From assembly GCF_034929435.1 (NCBI RefSeq), contig NZ_JAYFUM010000019.1:81956-145955 (forward strand): a stretch of DNA of 64,000 nucleotides, read 5' to 3'. Position numbers and translations under genes: made by a program. The stretch is from Arcicella rigui (GTDB lineage: Bacteria; Bacteroidota; Bacteroidia; Cytophagales; Spirosomataceae). The notes beneath the pieces are model-generated. The model saw nothing but the letters and a program-made list of their open reading frames with translations. It had not been told where the DNA came from and ran no database searches. Shown here piece after piece: positions 23,136 to 32,255 of this stretch. Position 1 is the first letter of the stretch. Each line of letters starts with the position of its first letter.

Positions 23136-23909
23136 CTACAAAGAGTTCATAGTGAAGTATTGAAGTTTCAATTTAGCACTTTCTGCCAAGATTTGCTCTA
23201 AAAAATGTATATCAAAGCCATATTCATCGGGTTTATGAGTGATTCTACGCAGAGGTTTATGTCCAAAAAGCATCATAACGCTATGTTCTTGGCTTGCTCG
23301 GGCTAATCCTTTTTTCACATCTTCGATATTCAGATTTGTTCCTGCATCAATTAATAAAGCATTTACTTTACGAGTACCGTCGTGCTGATGATAAATTTCG
23401 TCCATATTTTCAATGGCTCTGGTATAAGTAAAACCCCATATTGTTCTTTCTTTCATCGAAACATCTCTTAAAAGAGTAAAGTATTTGAGCAGTTCACGGT
23501 CGGAGTACCAAATCTGCGAGCCGCCCGGATGAGCAAAAGTTGTAGGCGAAAAACCTTGTTTTTTCATCGTTCTCAGGGCTTTGAAGATTTCATTTTCCAT
23601 GTATTCTTCCAAAGTATGTTCCCAGAGATAAGGAACTGCTCGCACGTGCATTGCTCCGTGGCAGGCAATTTCATGTCCGTCTGCTTTAAATTGATGTAAC
23701 ATTTTTACTTCTTCCACAGAAAGGCTATCGGGTTGCGTAATGTAAAATGTTACTTTTGCATGATACTTATTCAACAAAGGTCTAAGCTGAAACCATTCTT
23801 TAATAAATCGGTCATCAAAAGAAAGAGCAATCCCAGCAGGTTGTGAGGGTATTTTTTCTTTTTGGCAACTGATAAAAAGAACGAAGGGCAAAAGATAGAT
23901 TAATTTCAT
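23136..23909 (-). CDS. Polysaccharide deacetylase-family lipoprotein
   Basis: 257 residues. A lipobox ending at Cys15 (FVLFISC) marks a lipoprotein. The NodB-homology core has the DD pair D32/D33 in LSFDDR and the metal histidines H84 and H88 in CHGAMHVR, followed by the FAHPGG motif near 125. It should remove acyl groups from a cell-surface or environmental glycan; the substrate is unknown. It is transcribed just ahead of the M28 peptidase (18-base gap). Upstream lies a GACTTTAGG repeat block rather than an evident promoter. Confidence 0.88.
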   Translation of the reverse strand: MKLIYLLPFVLFISCQKEKIPSQPAGIALSFDDRFIKEWFQLRPLLNKYHAKVTFYITQPDSLSVEEVKMLHQFKADGHEIACHGAMHVRAVPYLWEHTLEEYMENEIFKALRTMKKQGFSPTTFAHPGGSQIWYSDRELLKYFTLLRDVSMKERTIWGFTYTRAIENMDEIYHQHDGTRKVNALLIDAGTNLNIEDVKKGLARASQEHSVMMLFGHKPLRRITHKPDEYGFDIHFLEQILAESAKLKLQYFTMNSL

Positions 23910-23915
23910 TTCTTT

Positions 23916-24109
23916 GACTTTAGGACTTTATGACTTTAAGACTGAAGGACTTTATGATTTTAGGACTCAAAGACTTTAGGACTTTATGATTTAATTACTT
24001 TAATAATGAAACCCAGACCTCATTAAATTATTAATTCCTTGAGTCTTTCAGTCTTAAACCCCTAAAGTCTTAAAGTCCTTCAGTCCTAAAGTCATCAAGT
24101 CCTAAAGTC
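23916..24109. repeat. GACTTTAGG word repeats, head-on arrangement
   Basis: 23916-23993 carries GGACTTTATGACTTTAAGACT-like words. 24043-24109 carries their reverse complements (AAAGTCTTAAAGTCC, CAAGTCCTAAAGTC). The two halves can pair imperfectly over more than 60 bases. It occupies the divergent gap between the deacetylase and pgeF, where promoters would be expected. Confidence 0.8.
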
Positions 24110-24128
24110 AAAAAATCCCCATAAAAAT

Positions 24129-24869
24129 ATGTTTACCAAACCAAAAATATTTCAACCATTCCCCAACCTAATTGCCGCCGAAAGTACTCGTCATGGCGGT
24201 TATAGTCAAGTTCCCTATACATCCTTGAATTTAGGTTTACATTCGGGCGATGAGCTTGAAACAGTGTATAAAAATAGAGATAAATTCTTTGAAGCACTGA
24301 CAGTCGCTACTGAAAATGTAGCTTATTCGTATCAAATTCATGAAGATAAAATCTTAATTGCCACAGAAGCAGGTGCTTACGAAGGCTACGATGCTTTGAT
24401 AAGTAATCAAGCAGAAGTATTTGTGGCGGTTACGGTGGCAGACTGTACGCCCATTTTGATTTTTGATGCCAAACAAAATGCCGTGGCGGCTATTCATGCA
24501 GGCTGGCGAGGAACGGTTTTAGAGATTGTAGCAAAGACAATTTCTAAAATGCAAGCCACTTTTGGCACAAATCCAGCAGACTGTTTTGCCTATATTGGTA
24601 CTTGTATTGACGAATGTTCTTTTGAAGTAGGAGAGGAGGTAGCCCAAAATTTTGCAGACGTTTACAAACGTTTTGATGAATCGAAAAATAAGTATTTTGT
24701 CGATTTGAAAAAGGCAAACAAAGCCCAATTATTAGCCTGCGGAGTACCCGAAAATCAGATAGAAATTTCTGAATTTTCGACTGTTTTACAGAACGAAAAC
24801 TACTTTTCGCATCGGAAAGAGCAAGGGAAAACAGGAAGGATGTTAGCCCTAATTGGAGTGAAAAAATGA
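24129..24869 (+). CDS. pgeF: Purine nucleoside phosphorylase / YfiH-family (multicopper-oxidase-fold 'laccase' domain) protein
   Basis: 246 residues of the YfiH/LACC1 family, which phosphorolyses and deaminates purine nucleosides and is also named for peptidoglycan editing (PgeF). The zinc-site residues are visible: H71 in QIHEDK, C106 in ADCTPI and H123 in HAGWRGT. The opening TRHGGYSQVPYTSLNLGLHS is typical. Length is normal. It stands alone between a word-repeat block and an untranslated leader. Confidence 0.95.
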   Translation: MFTKPKIFQPFPNLIAAESTRHGGYSQVPYTSLNLGLHSGDELETVYKNRDKFFEALTVATENVAYSYQIHEDKILIATEAGAYEGYDALISNQAEVFVAVTVADCTPILIFDAKQNAVAAIHAGWRGTVLEIVAKTISKMQATFGTNPADCFAYIGTCIDECSFEVGEEVAQNFADVYKRFDESKNKYFVDLKKANKAQLLACGVPENQIEISEFSTVLQNENYFSHRKEQGKTGRMLALIGVKK

Positions 24870-24937
24870 GCTAAATCTTAAAATAATCAAATAAAATTGC
24901 AGTATTTAAAGAATCTGTATTGGAATAATTATATTTT

Positions 24938-24970
24938 TTGGAATTATTGAAACTATTTTTCATAACTTTG
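24938..24970 (+). promoter_or_regulatory. Promoter of the structured-leader microgene
   Basis: TTG (24938-24940) and TAACTTTG (24963-24970, a perfect TAnnTTTG box), 22-base spacer, slightly longer than the usual 19-20. Transcription would start near 24977, just before the folded leader. Confidence 0.65.
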
Positions 24971-24988
24971 TGTCAGTCAATTGATTAA

Positions 24989-25053
24989 CACCGAAAGCAC
25001 TGATATTTAATATTTTAAAAAGCCTGTTAGGCTCATCAACGTCAGATTCGGTG
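24989..25053 (+). ncRNA. Structured 5' leader, candidate cis-regulatory RNA
   Basis: Nested helices: CACCGAA (24989-24995) with TTCGGTG (25047-25053), CTGA (25000-25003) with TCAG (25042-25045), and an inner hairpin AGCCT-GTT-AGGCT (25021-25033). It lies between a good promoter and a 52-codon gene that ends in a terminator. I do not recognise a known riboswitch class. Confidence 0.55.
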
Positions 25054-25076
25054 CAACAATTTAAATGATTAAATTT

Positions 25077-25235
25077 ATGAAATACAATCTTTTATTGGCC
25101 GAATTGATTCTGGAAGAATCAAAGAGCCGCAAAGCAAACTTGAGAACATCTAAAAGTAATGATGTTAAAAAAAGTTGGTTAGAGCGTTTTTTCGAATTCT
25201 TAACGCCATCTAACATTTACATTGCAGCGAAGTAG
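25077..25235 (+). CDS. 52-residue small protein with structured leader
   Basis: From ATG 25077, MKYNLLLAELILEESKSRKA leads into a basic middle and an aromatic C-terminal stretch (SWLERFFEFLTPSNIYIAAK). An ATG at 25065 is also in frame. It has two amphipathic helices and no signal peptide. It is a complete unit: promoter at 24938-24970, folded leader at 24989-25053, and a terminator 14 bases after the stop. Its function is unknown; the tight transcription unit makes a real gene likely even though the frame is short. Confidence 0.68.
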   Translation: MKYNLLLAELILEESKSRKANLRTSKSNDVKKSWLERFFEFLTPSNIYIAAK

Positions 25236-25248
25236 TCATTATTTATTG

Positions 25249-25284
25249 AAAAAAGAGCTTCTACCAGTGGGTAGCCTCTTTTTT
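25249..25284 (+). terminator. Terminator of the microgene
   Basis: AAAAAAGAG (25249-25257) pairs with CTCTTTTTT (25276-25284), with an inner CTACC/GGTAG stem. It is a strong hairpin with a T-run, 14 bases after the stop. Confidence 0.9.
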
Positions 25285-25440
25285 CCTGACACTGACCTGC
25301 TGATGATAGAAATTGATTTTCTATCTGAGCTTGGCCCCGACTGTTATCAAATATATTTTCACACATTTAAACACTTTATCCTCAAACATTTTGATTGGCA
25401 GTTTTCCAATTGGTTAAAAAATTTGATTTTTCACAGGTAA

Positions 25441-25490
25441 TACTCAAAGTGTGTTTTTTCTATTGAGGTGATTAAAACTCACTTTGAGTA
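25441..25490. other. Inverted repeat in the gap before the TonB-type receptor
   Basis: TACTCAAAGTG (25441-25451) pairs perfectly with CACTTTGAGTA (25480-25490) around a 28-base loop. The surrounding 25285-25513 has no supported gene; a 72-codon frame across it starts inside the upstream unit and looks accidental. Confidence 0.5.
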
Positions 25491-25513
25491 AAACCAAAAA
25501 ACATATTCATAAC

Positions 25514-25541
25514 AAAAAAGGACACCCGTTTAGGCATCCTT
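25514..25541 (-). terminator. Terminator of the TonB-dependent-receptor gene
   Basis: On the minus strand AAGGATGCC pairs with GGGTGTCCTT (two G-U pairs) and is followed by TTTTT, 34 bases after the receptor's stop. Confidence 0.7.
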
Positions 25542-25574
25542 CTTGTTTTCATCAAAATAGATTAGCGTTTTCTG

Positions 25575-28061
25575 TTAGTTTCCGCCACTTTTTACACGAC
25601 CTTTTTCATCTTCTAAACCAGTTTTGCGTTGGCGTGCTGCGGCAACTTTACTATTTCCAAAACGATACGAGAAGTTTAAGCGTATTACTCGGCTTTCCCA
25701 TTTATTCACTACTTGAACGTCGATGTCATTAAAGATAAATGAACCATTAAATTTGTTCGACCAGAAAACGTCGTTGACATTTAATTTAACTGTCGCTTTG
25801 TCGTTCATTAATTTCTTTTGAATACCGAAAGACATTGCACCCATTGGACGACCAGACATTTGTCCTTCAATGAATGGCGACATATACCAACCGCTCAATT
25901 CTAAAGTGAATTTCTTCGGTAAAGTAAACTGGTGCGTCATGTTAGCTTGGTAACTTGTAGCACGAGCATCCAAAGGTTGAAAAATTGTCGATGAAGTACC
26001 ATCTGAAGCAATAATCGTCTTAGGAATATCGCCCACATAGTGATTATTATACAAATTGAAGTAAGTATTACTAAACCACCATTTTGTAATTGGCACAGGT
26101 ACTGAGAAGGCAATTCCTATATTTTCTACATAACCAATATTGATTTTTGTTTGGTTCGTAGTCTTCAAAGCGTTGTTTTGTTCCAAAATATCAGTCATAA
26201 CGCCATTTGTACGGCTGAAATTTACTGTGGTTGTAATAGCATCTTTGAAAGTATGTGATACTTCAAAAGCGTTGGTGTATTGAGGTTGTAATAACTCATT
26301 TCCTCTTGAATAAGTGTATGGGTCGAGGAAGAATAAGAATGGATTCAAATCTTCATAGCTTGGACGGTCGATTCTGCGACTGAACGAGTAGCCCAATTGA
26401 TGGTCTTTCGAGAGTTTTTGGCGGAAGAATACACTTGGAAATAAATTAGTATAATGTCTGTTCAATAATTCTTTTCCTAATAAAGTACCTTGTCCGTTGG
26501 TATTTTCAACACGCAAACCTAATTGCATACTAACTTTTTTAAACTCTTTTGAATAGTTGATATAGCCAGCATTGATATTTTCTTTGTAAATAAAATCACG
26601 AGTACGAGTTGGATCGAGTACTGGAGTATATAAATCGCCAATCAAGAAATCAAAACGCATATCATTATTAGAAGTAACATAACTTGATTTCAAACCAACT
26701 TCAAATTTTGAAGTTTTATTGATTGGATATACTAAATCTGTCTTAAATGAATAAATATTGATTTTTGAATTTGCTTTTCCATCTTCATTGCGAGTTGTTC
26801 TTAGAATATTCTGATTATCGTATTTTGAAGTACGATATTTCATCGAATTGTTAGCGTCGTAACGAGCAAAGTCCAAATCGGCTGTAAGTTCTTTACCTGT
26901 TGAATCAATTACGTGTTTGAAGTTCAAATTAGTTGAATAATTTCCCCATCCGTTTCTAATCGTTCCTAAAGTTCTTGAAGTAGTATCTAACTGCGAAGTA
27001 GCATTTTTAATCAAAGTTTCATTGTTAGTATCTTCGTTCCAATTTCCATTCATTCCATTGAACAAGAAACCAATAGTATTCTTTTTGTCAAGAAAATAAT
27101 CTGCACCAACTTTATAAGCAAAAGAATTATTTCTACGTTCGTTATTGCCTACTTGGTCGAAACCAGAAATTACTTTACCATTTTCAAAAAACTTTCGGTT
27201 AATTTGTTGAATTTGAAAACTTTGTCTGTCATTTGCCGAAAAATTACCAAAAACATTTACTTTTTCATTTCTGTAATTTAAGTTCAAACCTGCACTTTCT
27301 TTTGGTAAAGATTTATACGGACCATAACCTAAACCAATGTTGGCTGAACCATTCAAACCAATATTTTGATTCTTTTTCAAGCGGATATTAATTACCCCAG
27401 CATTTCCAGCAGCATCGTACTTGGCAGGCGGATTCGTCATAATTTCGATTTTATCCAATTGCGTCGATTGCATATTACGAAGCATATTTGCCAAGTCACT
27501 TGCCGACATATACGTTGGTTTTCCGTCCAGCATTACCATTACATTTTGCTTTCCTTTCAAAGAAATGTTACCGTCTTTGTCAACAGTTACACCGGGAGAT
27601 TTCTCTAAAATTTCAATAGCAGTACTTCCTGCCGAAACCACAGAGTTTTCAACATTCACAACCGTTTTGTCGATTTGTTGCTCGATAAAAGGTTTTTTAG
27701 CTGTTACTTGTACTTCGCCTAATTCTTTAGATTCTTCGGATAAAATCAAATTTGAAAGCTTAATGTTATGATTTTCAGAGGATAAAGTAAATTTTGGTGT
27801 GTAATATTTTTTGTAACCTAACTGCGAAATATTAATGATATAATTTCCGTAGTTTACTTTTTCAAATTCAAAAGAGCCGTTTACATCTGCTAAAGCTCCT
27901 TTTACTAAACTTGAGTCTTTAGCTTGCAAGAGCGTAATCGTAGCGAATTCTACAATTTTACCTTTGTTATCGGTAATTTGTCCAGATATTTTTCCTTGAG
28001 CTTGGGCTTTACCATTTGCCAAAGTCAGTAAAATAAGAATAGAGTAAATAAATGTTTTCAT
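25575..28061 (-). CDS. TonB-dependent receptor-like outer-membrane barrel (OMP_b-brl_3)
   Basis: 828 residues. Signal peptide 1-21 (ILLTLANGKAQAQ). A carboxypeptidase-regulatory-like beta-sandwich covers about 24-105 (GKISGQITDNKGKIVEFATI, NGSFEFEKVNYGNYIINIS). A plug domain follows at about 120-230 (VSAGSTAIEILEKSPGVTVDKDG, ISLKGKQNVMVMLDGKPTYM, with breaks here for length). The rest is a long barrel with RRIDRPSYEDLNPF and a C-terminal FSYRFGNSKVAAARQRK tail. This is the outer-membrane-beta-barrel family related to TonB-dependent receptors; no SusD partner is adjacent, so the ligand is unknown. A CAAAACTA (TAGTTTTG on the minus strand) at 28136 could be its -7 box. Confidence 0.92.
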   Translation of the reverse strand: MKTFIYSILILLTLANGKAQAQGKISGQITDNKGKIVEFATITLLQAKDSSLVKGALADVNGSFEFEKVNYGNYIINISQLGYKKYYTPKFTLSSENHNIKLSNLILSEESKELGEVQVTAKKPFIEQQIDKTVVNVENSVVSAGSTAIEILEKSPGVTVDKDGNISLKGKQNVMVMLDGKPTYMSASDLANMLRNMQSTQLDKIEIMTNPPAKYDAAGNAGVINIRLKKNQNIGLNGSANIGLGYGPYKSLPKESAGLNLNYRNEKVNVFGNFSANDRQSFQIQQINRKFFENGKVISGFDQVGNNERRNNSFAYKVGADYFLDKKNTIGFLFNGMNGNWNEDTNNETLIKNATSQLDTTSRTLGTIRNGWGNYSTNLNFKHVIDSTGKELTADLDFARYDANNSMKYRTSKYDNQNILRTTRNEDGKANSKINIYSFKTDLVYPINKTSKFEVGLKSSYVTSNNDMRFDFLIGDLYTPVLDPTRTRDFIYKENINAGYINYSKEFKKVSMQLGLRVENTNGQGTLLGKELLNRHYTNLFPSVFFRQKLSKDHQLGYSFSRRIDRPSYEDLNPFLFFLDPYTYSRGNELLQPQYTNAFEVSHTFKDAITTTVNFSRTNGVMTDILEQNNALKTTNQTKINIGYVENIGIAFSVPVPITKWWFSNTYFNLYNNHYVGDIPKTIIASDGTSSTIFQPLDARATSYQANMTHQFTLPKKFTLELSGWYMSPFIEGQMSGRPMGAMSFGIQKKLMNDKATVKLNVNDVFWSNKFNGSFIFNDIDVQVVNKWESRVIRLNFSYRFGNSKVAAARQRKTGLEDEKGRVKSGGN

Positions 28062-28450
28062 GATTAAAGAAGAATTATGTTTAGAATAATTAACAAATGT
28101 TTGTTGCTGATTTTCTAATTGTGAATTGATTAAACAAAACTAATGTAATGCCCACTACCTTGTTATGCAAACTATCTAATCGGCTTCTCTAAATGATAAA
28201 TGGTAAAGAAGTGCCCAGAAATGTTTGTGAAAATGATAGACGGGAGAATTTGTAAGTTAGATGCAAGAACGAAACAAAAGGTTGCAGAAAAATTAAAAAA
28301 AATAGCAATCTTTTGAATTTGTTTCGATTCAAAGGATTGCTATTAATAAAGAATTTATATCAACAAAAATGAATAAAGATATATTTTTTCTATAAGTGTC
28401 TGATAAATAGTGTTTTACAAATCTATTCACCAATCACTATTTACTAACCA
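28062..28450. other. Intergenic, possible receptor promoter only
   Basis: AT-rich. Apart from a TAGTTTTG box on the minus strand at 28136-28143 (75 bases before the receptor start) I see no gene, RNA or strong hairpin. No clear -33 TTG is at the right spacing. Confidence 0.4.
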
Positions 28451-29218
28451 TTAAGTATGCACGATTTCAGCGATAATTTTTAGTCCGTTTAAAGTAAGTA
28501 ATTTATCTACTTCATCAAACTCATCACGAAGTGGTGTAAGAATCGACGAAAGTCCGCCAGTGGCTAAAACGATACAATCTTCACCTACTTCTTTTTTGAT
28601 TTGCATAATCATTTCACGCACCATTCCTACATAACCCCACAAAATCCCTGCTTGAATGGCATGAACTGTATTTTTGCCAATAGCAGAAGATGGCATTTCT
28701 AAAGGCACTTCTGGAAGCTGTGCAGTATTTGAGAAAAGCGATTTTACAGCCGTTTTCAAACCGGGAGCGATAGAAACCCCCAAAATTTTACCTTCGCCCG
28801 AAACCACTGTGAAAGTAAGTGCCGTTCCGAAGTCAACAATAACACAGTTTTTTTGATAAGTATAATAGGCATAAGTGGCATTGCAAACCAAATCTGTACC
28901 GATTTCGTAAGGACTTGGAATTTCCATTTTCAAATGCTCATAGATTTCAGGCCCAATCATCGTTGGTTCAATCCCGAGCATTTGTTGCACCATTTCTTTC
29001 AAAACACTCTTTAAATCGGGAACTACCGAACTGATAATAGCACGATTGAATTCACCAATTTTAAGATTATTTTCCAAGAAAAATAAACGAAGTTTGGCTT
29101 CAAAATCAGAAGAACGACGAGATGCATCAGAAGGAATTCTGAACTGATGAATCCATTCTTGGCGATTGTGTACGCCAAAAACAACATCCGTATTACCTAT
29201 ATCAATGGCTAAAAGCAT
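28451..29218 (-). CDS. coaX: Type III pantothenate kinase
   Basis: First step of coenzyme A synthesis; the type III enzyme is potassium dependent and not feedback-inhibited by CoA. 255 residues in the ASKHA fold: phosphate-1 motif DIGNTDVVFG (6-15), the PSPYEIGTDLVCNA motif near 100-113, DFGTALTFTVV (phosphate-2) near 128-138, and ATGGLSSIL at the C-terminal adenosine motif. It lies 20 bases downstream of nadE on the same strand, so the two cofactor genes are co-transcribed. Confidence 0.96.
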   Translation of the reverse strand: MLLAIDIGNTDVVFGVHNRQEWIHQFRIPSDASRRSSDFEAKLRLFFLENNLKIGEFNRAIISSVVPDLKSVLKEMVQQMLGIEPTMIGPEIYEHLKMEIPSPYEIGTDLVCNATYAYYTYQKNCVIVDFGTALTFTVVSGEGKILGVSIAPGLKTAVKSLFSNTAQLPEVPLEMPSSAIGKNTVHAIQAGILWGYVGMVREMIMQIKKEVGEDCIVLATGGLSSILTPLRDEFDEVDKLLTLNGLKIIAEIVHT

Positions 29219-29238
29219 ATTTTCAATTTTTACGATTA

Positions 29239-31251
29239 CTAAAATCCAATTTTTCCTCTGCGTTTTCCTTTTCCAGAGTTATTTACAAATTCTCTCATTT
29301 CAGAAAGTTCTTTTTCAAAACCTCCAGAAAGAATCGGGAATCTCAACCAACTTCTTGGGTCGAGGTTGCGGTCGTCCACATGAAAACTTGGTGCATAGCG
29401 TTCTCTTTTCCATTGATTTCTGGCAAAAAGCTTGAAGAAACGTTCAATAGATGCCACAATTTTTTCCTGAGAGTAAATGCCATCAAATTCCATTTCCATC
29501 AATTGTAGGCAGTCTTTCGGAGACTTTTTGTCTCTGATGGCAGCCGTTTCTATGGCGTTTAGCAAATCATAAGGCATTAAATCTTCTTCGTCAATTTGTT
29601 TGGCTTCAAGCGGACGCAGTTCGGCGGTTGGCTGCAAATTGTTCATCGCATTCAATCCTTTGATTGCGTGTGTGCCGCCTAAGCCAGTATTTTCTAACCA
29701 ACGCAACCAATGACGCAACCAATGCTTGTCGATACCAGCAATAGGTGAAATAGAGCCAGAAGTATCTCCATCCATAGTGGCATATCCTACGGATGCCTCC
29801 GAACGGTTTGAAGTAGAAAGTAACAAGGCATTTTTGATATTTGCCAAAAGCCAAGCACTTGGGCTACGAACCCTCGCTTGAATATTTTGTAGGGCAATAT
29901 CATCTGTTTGCCAAGATAAATCTCTGCCAATAGCTCCTTGAATCAAACCTTTGTAAGTTTCAACCAAACCGTTGATGTCGATGTCGAAGAAAGTAGTATT
30001 TAAGTCTTTTGCTAAAGAAGTAGCAGAATGACGAGTATCTGCCGAACTATTTTGTGTGCCTTGATACACATTGGTAATCAATGCGGCCGATAATTCTTTT
30101 ACAGAAGTACAAGTTTGAATTTCTTTGATGTACTGTAATTTTTTCTTGAAACCTTCCAAGCCCAATTCATCTACTGCCATTTCTATGGCTAAATAACAAA
30201 GTGCAGTAATGGCAGAAGAGTCAGCTCCACCCGAAAGTGAAATTACCCAACCATTTGAGCGAGATTTGCGGAGATAGTCAAACAAAGCTAAAGCGACAGC
30301 TCGGGCAAATTCCTCTTCTTTTTGAAAACCGTTGGCTTCCCAATGTTCTAATTCATAACGGTTTTTGATAGGAGCAATCAGCGGATAATCAAAAAGTACT
30401 TGAACAGGATTGAAATTCTTGTAATGAAACAAATTTTGAATTTGTTCTAATCTGATTTTATCTAAATCAATTACCGCCGAAGTCAAGTAATGGTCTTTAT
30501 ATGAAAAACGAGTACCAGAAACTAACATTTCGCCTGCCTGAGCAATCATGGCATCGCCATCAAAAATAGCTCTACCCGCTTCATTTCCCAGTAAATTAGC
30601 ATAAATATAAGCGACTCCGAAGGCACGTGAACCATCTTGTACCAAACGTTCACGAGTTTGAGTTTTGAAGAAAGCAAAATGAGACGCCGTAGGGTTCAAA
30701 ATAATGTCACAGCCTCTTAAATAATGTTCACGACCGGGTCTATTGGCAATCCACGCATCTTCGCAGATTTCAAAGCCAATTTTTACGCCACCAACCTCAA
30801 ATAATAAATCTCCAACAGGATAAGTAAACTCTCCAATTTTTATTTCAGTACGCTCGCCAGCTGGCCAATGCTGAAACCAACGAGTTTCGTAATGAATACC
30901 ATTATTTGCTAAAGTCTTTTTACAAACAAAGCCTCTGATTTGTTTATTGACAATCAAACAAGCCGCATTGTACAAGTGATTGTGAATTTTGATAGGCAAA
31001 CCCACACAAACCGCAATGCTTGAAGTATGCAAAGCGATGTCTTCAAGGGCTTCTAAGGCGTTGTCGCAAGTACCTTGGGCATAGAACATATCTTCACAAC
31101 CATAACCTGTAATACACAATTCTGGTAAGCACAATAAGCTAATGTCTTGGTTTTTGGCTTCTTCAATACAAGCAATGATGTTTTTAGTATTACTTTCCCA
31201 AGCGAGTGGTGTTTGGTTTACGACCCCTGCGGCTACTTTTATTAGATTCAT
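29239..31251 (-). CDS. nadE: Glutamine-dependent NAD+ synthetase
   Basis: Makes NAD+ from deamido-NAD, with ammonia produced from glutamine. 670 residues, two domains. The nitrilase-fold glutaminase (1-290) has the triad E44 (LPELC), K111 or K112 (VCKKTL) and C163 (FEICEDAW). The synthetase domain has the PP-loop SGGADSS at 340-346 and ends with the RERYAPSFHVDDRNLDPR motif. Length fits the glutamine-dependent type. It is the first gene of a nadE-coaX pair. Confidence 0.97.
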   Translation of the reverse strand: MNLIKVAAGVVNQTPLAWESNTKNIIACIEEAKNQDISLLCLPELCITGYGCEDMFYAQGTCDNALEALEDIALHTSSIAVCVGLPIKIHNHLYNAACLIVNKQIRGFVCKKTLANNGIHYETRWFQHWPAGERTEIKIGEFTYPVGDLLFEVGGVKIGFEICEDAWIANRPGREHYLRGCDIILNPTASHFAFFKTQTRERLVQDGSRAFGVAYIYANLLGNEAGRAIFDGDAMIAQAGEMLVSGTRFSYKDHYLTSAVIDLDKIRLEQIQNLFHYKNFNPVQVLFDYPLIAPIKNRYELEHWEANGFQKEEEFARAVALALFDYLRKSRSNGWVISLSGGADSSAITALCYLAIEMAVDELGLEGFKKKLQYIKEIQTCTSVKELSAALITNVYQGTQNSSADTRHSATSLAKDLNTTFFDIDINGLVETYKGLIQGAIGRDLSWQTDDIALQNIQARVRSPSAWLLANIKNALLLSTSNRSEASVGYATMDGDTSGSISPIAGIDKHWLRHWLRWLENTGLGGTHAIKGLNAMNNLQPTAELRPLEAKQIDEEDLMPYDLLNAIETAAIRDKKSPKDCLQLMEMEFDGIYSQEKIVASIERFFKLFARNQWKRERYAPSFHVDDRNLDPRSWLRFPILSGGFEKELSEMREFVNNSGKGKRRGKIGF

Positions 31252-31497
31252 ATTTTAGGATTTGTGTATAAAATGCTTGATTTATTTTGTTTTAGGGAGT
31301 GATTAGAAAATAGAGATTGGTGATTAGTATTTCAAGTTTCTAATTATCAGTTATTCTGCGAAAAGTGAAAAGGGTCAATTGATTTCTATTCATTACTTAA
31401 CGATTAAACAAAATAAAAAATTTTTGTTTAGCTTTTTCAAGCATAAAACAGATGGCAAAAATGAAATTTTACCTAATGCTTACAGCCTATTGCAATA

Positions 31498-31797
31498 TTA
31501 ATTTTTATCAAAATTTACTCTTTCTCCAGGAAGCAAATATTTGAATTTAGGTTTTTTACTCTTTTTGTCTTTTTTAGCGTTGTATTTGTTTTTTCCAGCA
31601 ACTGCCGACCACGGCCAATGCTTTTTAGTACTTACCCAAGAGAAAGCCGCCCTTGGACGAAAAACACCGCCTTCGTGCTTATGTTCAACTGAAACACGAC
31701 AGCTTTTTTCAGGGCAACGCTTTGCCCACAAGCATCCTGTAAAGCCAAAGCACACAAGTATAAAAAAGCAAGAATATATAATTTGATTAAATTTCAT
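31498..31797 (-). CDS. Small basic lipoprotein
   Basis: 99 residues from ATG 31797, which lies 20 bases downstream of a TAnnTTTG box. The frame is open further upstream but without a sensible start. The signal peptide ends in a lipobox (LVCFGFTGC). After the Cys the protein is small and very basic, with CPEKSC, HKHEGGVFRPRAAF, a Trp-rich WVSTKKHWPW and a Lys-rich stretch. Probably anchored in the envelope. The family is not recognised; such short lysine-rich lipoproteins are common and poorly studied in this order. Confidence 0.7.
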   Translation of the reverse strand: MKFNQIIYSCFFILVCFGFTGCLWAKRCPEKSCRVSVEHKHEGGVFRPRAAFSWVSTKKHWPWSAVAGKNKYNAKKDKKSKKPKFKYLLPGERVNFDKN

Positions 31798-31817
31798 TAG
31801 CCTTAATTTTTGCCAAA

Positions 31818-31825
31818 CAAAAATA
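31818..31825 (-). promoter_or_regulatory. -7 box of the small lipoprotein gene
   Basis: TATTTTTG on the minus strand fits TAnnTTTG and lies 21 bases upstream of the ATG at 31797. No TTG is at the usual -33 position. Confidence 0.5.
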
Positions 31826-31925
31826 CAGCATTTTAGCTCAGAATGAAAAAGGAGGGGAGGAGATTTTGAAGCAGCCACCAGATAGGTGAAAAACAGTGTT
31901 GAACTCGTACCTAAGCTTTATAAGC

Positions 31926-31961
31926 AAAAAACCCTTCATACGCCATGTATGAAGGGTTTTT
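31926..31961. terminator. Terminator of tRNA-Thr
   Basis: AAAAACCCTTCATAC pairs with GTATGAAGGGTTTTT around GCCAT. A 15-bp perfect stem with a T-run on either strand, 10 bases after the tRNA 3' end. Confidence 0.92.
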
Positions 31962-31971
31962 GTTGTTTTAG

Positions 31972-32044
<73 letters not shown>

Positions 32045-32086
32045 TTTTTTCAACGATTAGCGATTCGTTGTTCGTTTATCGTGATG

Positions 32087-32117
32087 CAAAATTAGTAGGT
32101 TTCTACATACTGTGCAA
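32087..32117 (-). promoter_or_regulatory. Bacteroidota sigma-A promoter of tRNA-Thr
   Basis: -33 TTG (32115-32117), 20-base spacer, -7 TAATTTTG (32087-32094) on the minus strand. Spacing and the TACTAATTTTGCATC core are identical to the tRNA-Ser promoter at 2.7 kb. Confidence 0.85.
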
Positions 32118-32204
32118 ATGTTTTGGAAAGAAATTTTTAATAAAAAATGAAAGTTTTTTTCAAGTTTCTGAATATCAAAAAGTTAGAATTGAAATTTTTT
32201 TTCA

Positions 32205-32242
32205 AAAAAATAGGGCTTACGATGTCGTAAGCCCTATTTTTT
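32205..32242 (-). terminator. Terminator of the DUF349 gene
   Basis: AAAAAATAGGGCTTACGA (32205-32222) pairs with TCGTAAGCCCTATTTTTT (32225-32242), an 18-bp perfect stem with a two-base loop, 13 bases after the DUF349 stop. Confidence 0.92.
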
Positions 32243-32255
32243 GTGTTTTTGAAGA

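Noticed and set aside
25222..25440. 72-codon frame after the microgene
   Set aside because: Starts inside the microgene, runs through its terminator, and has no family signal.
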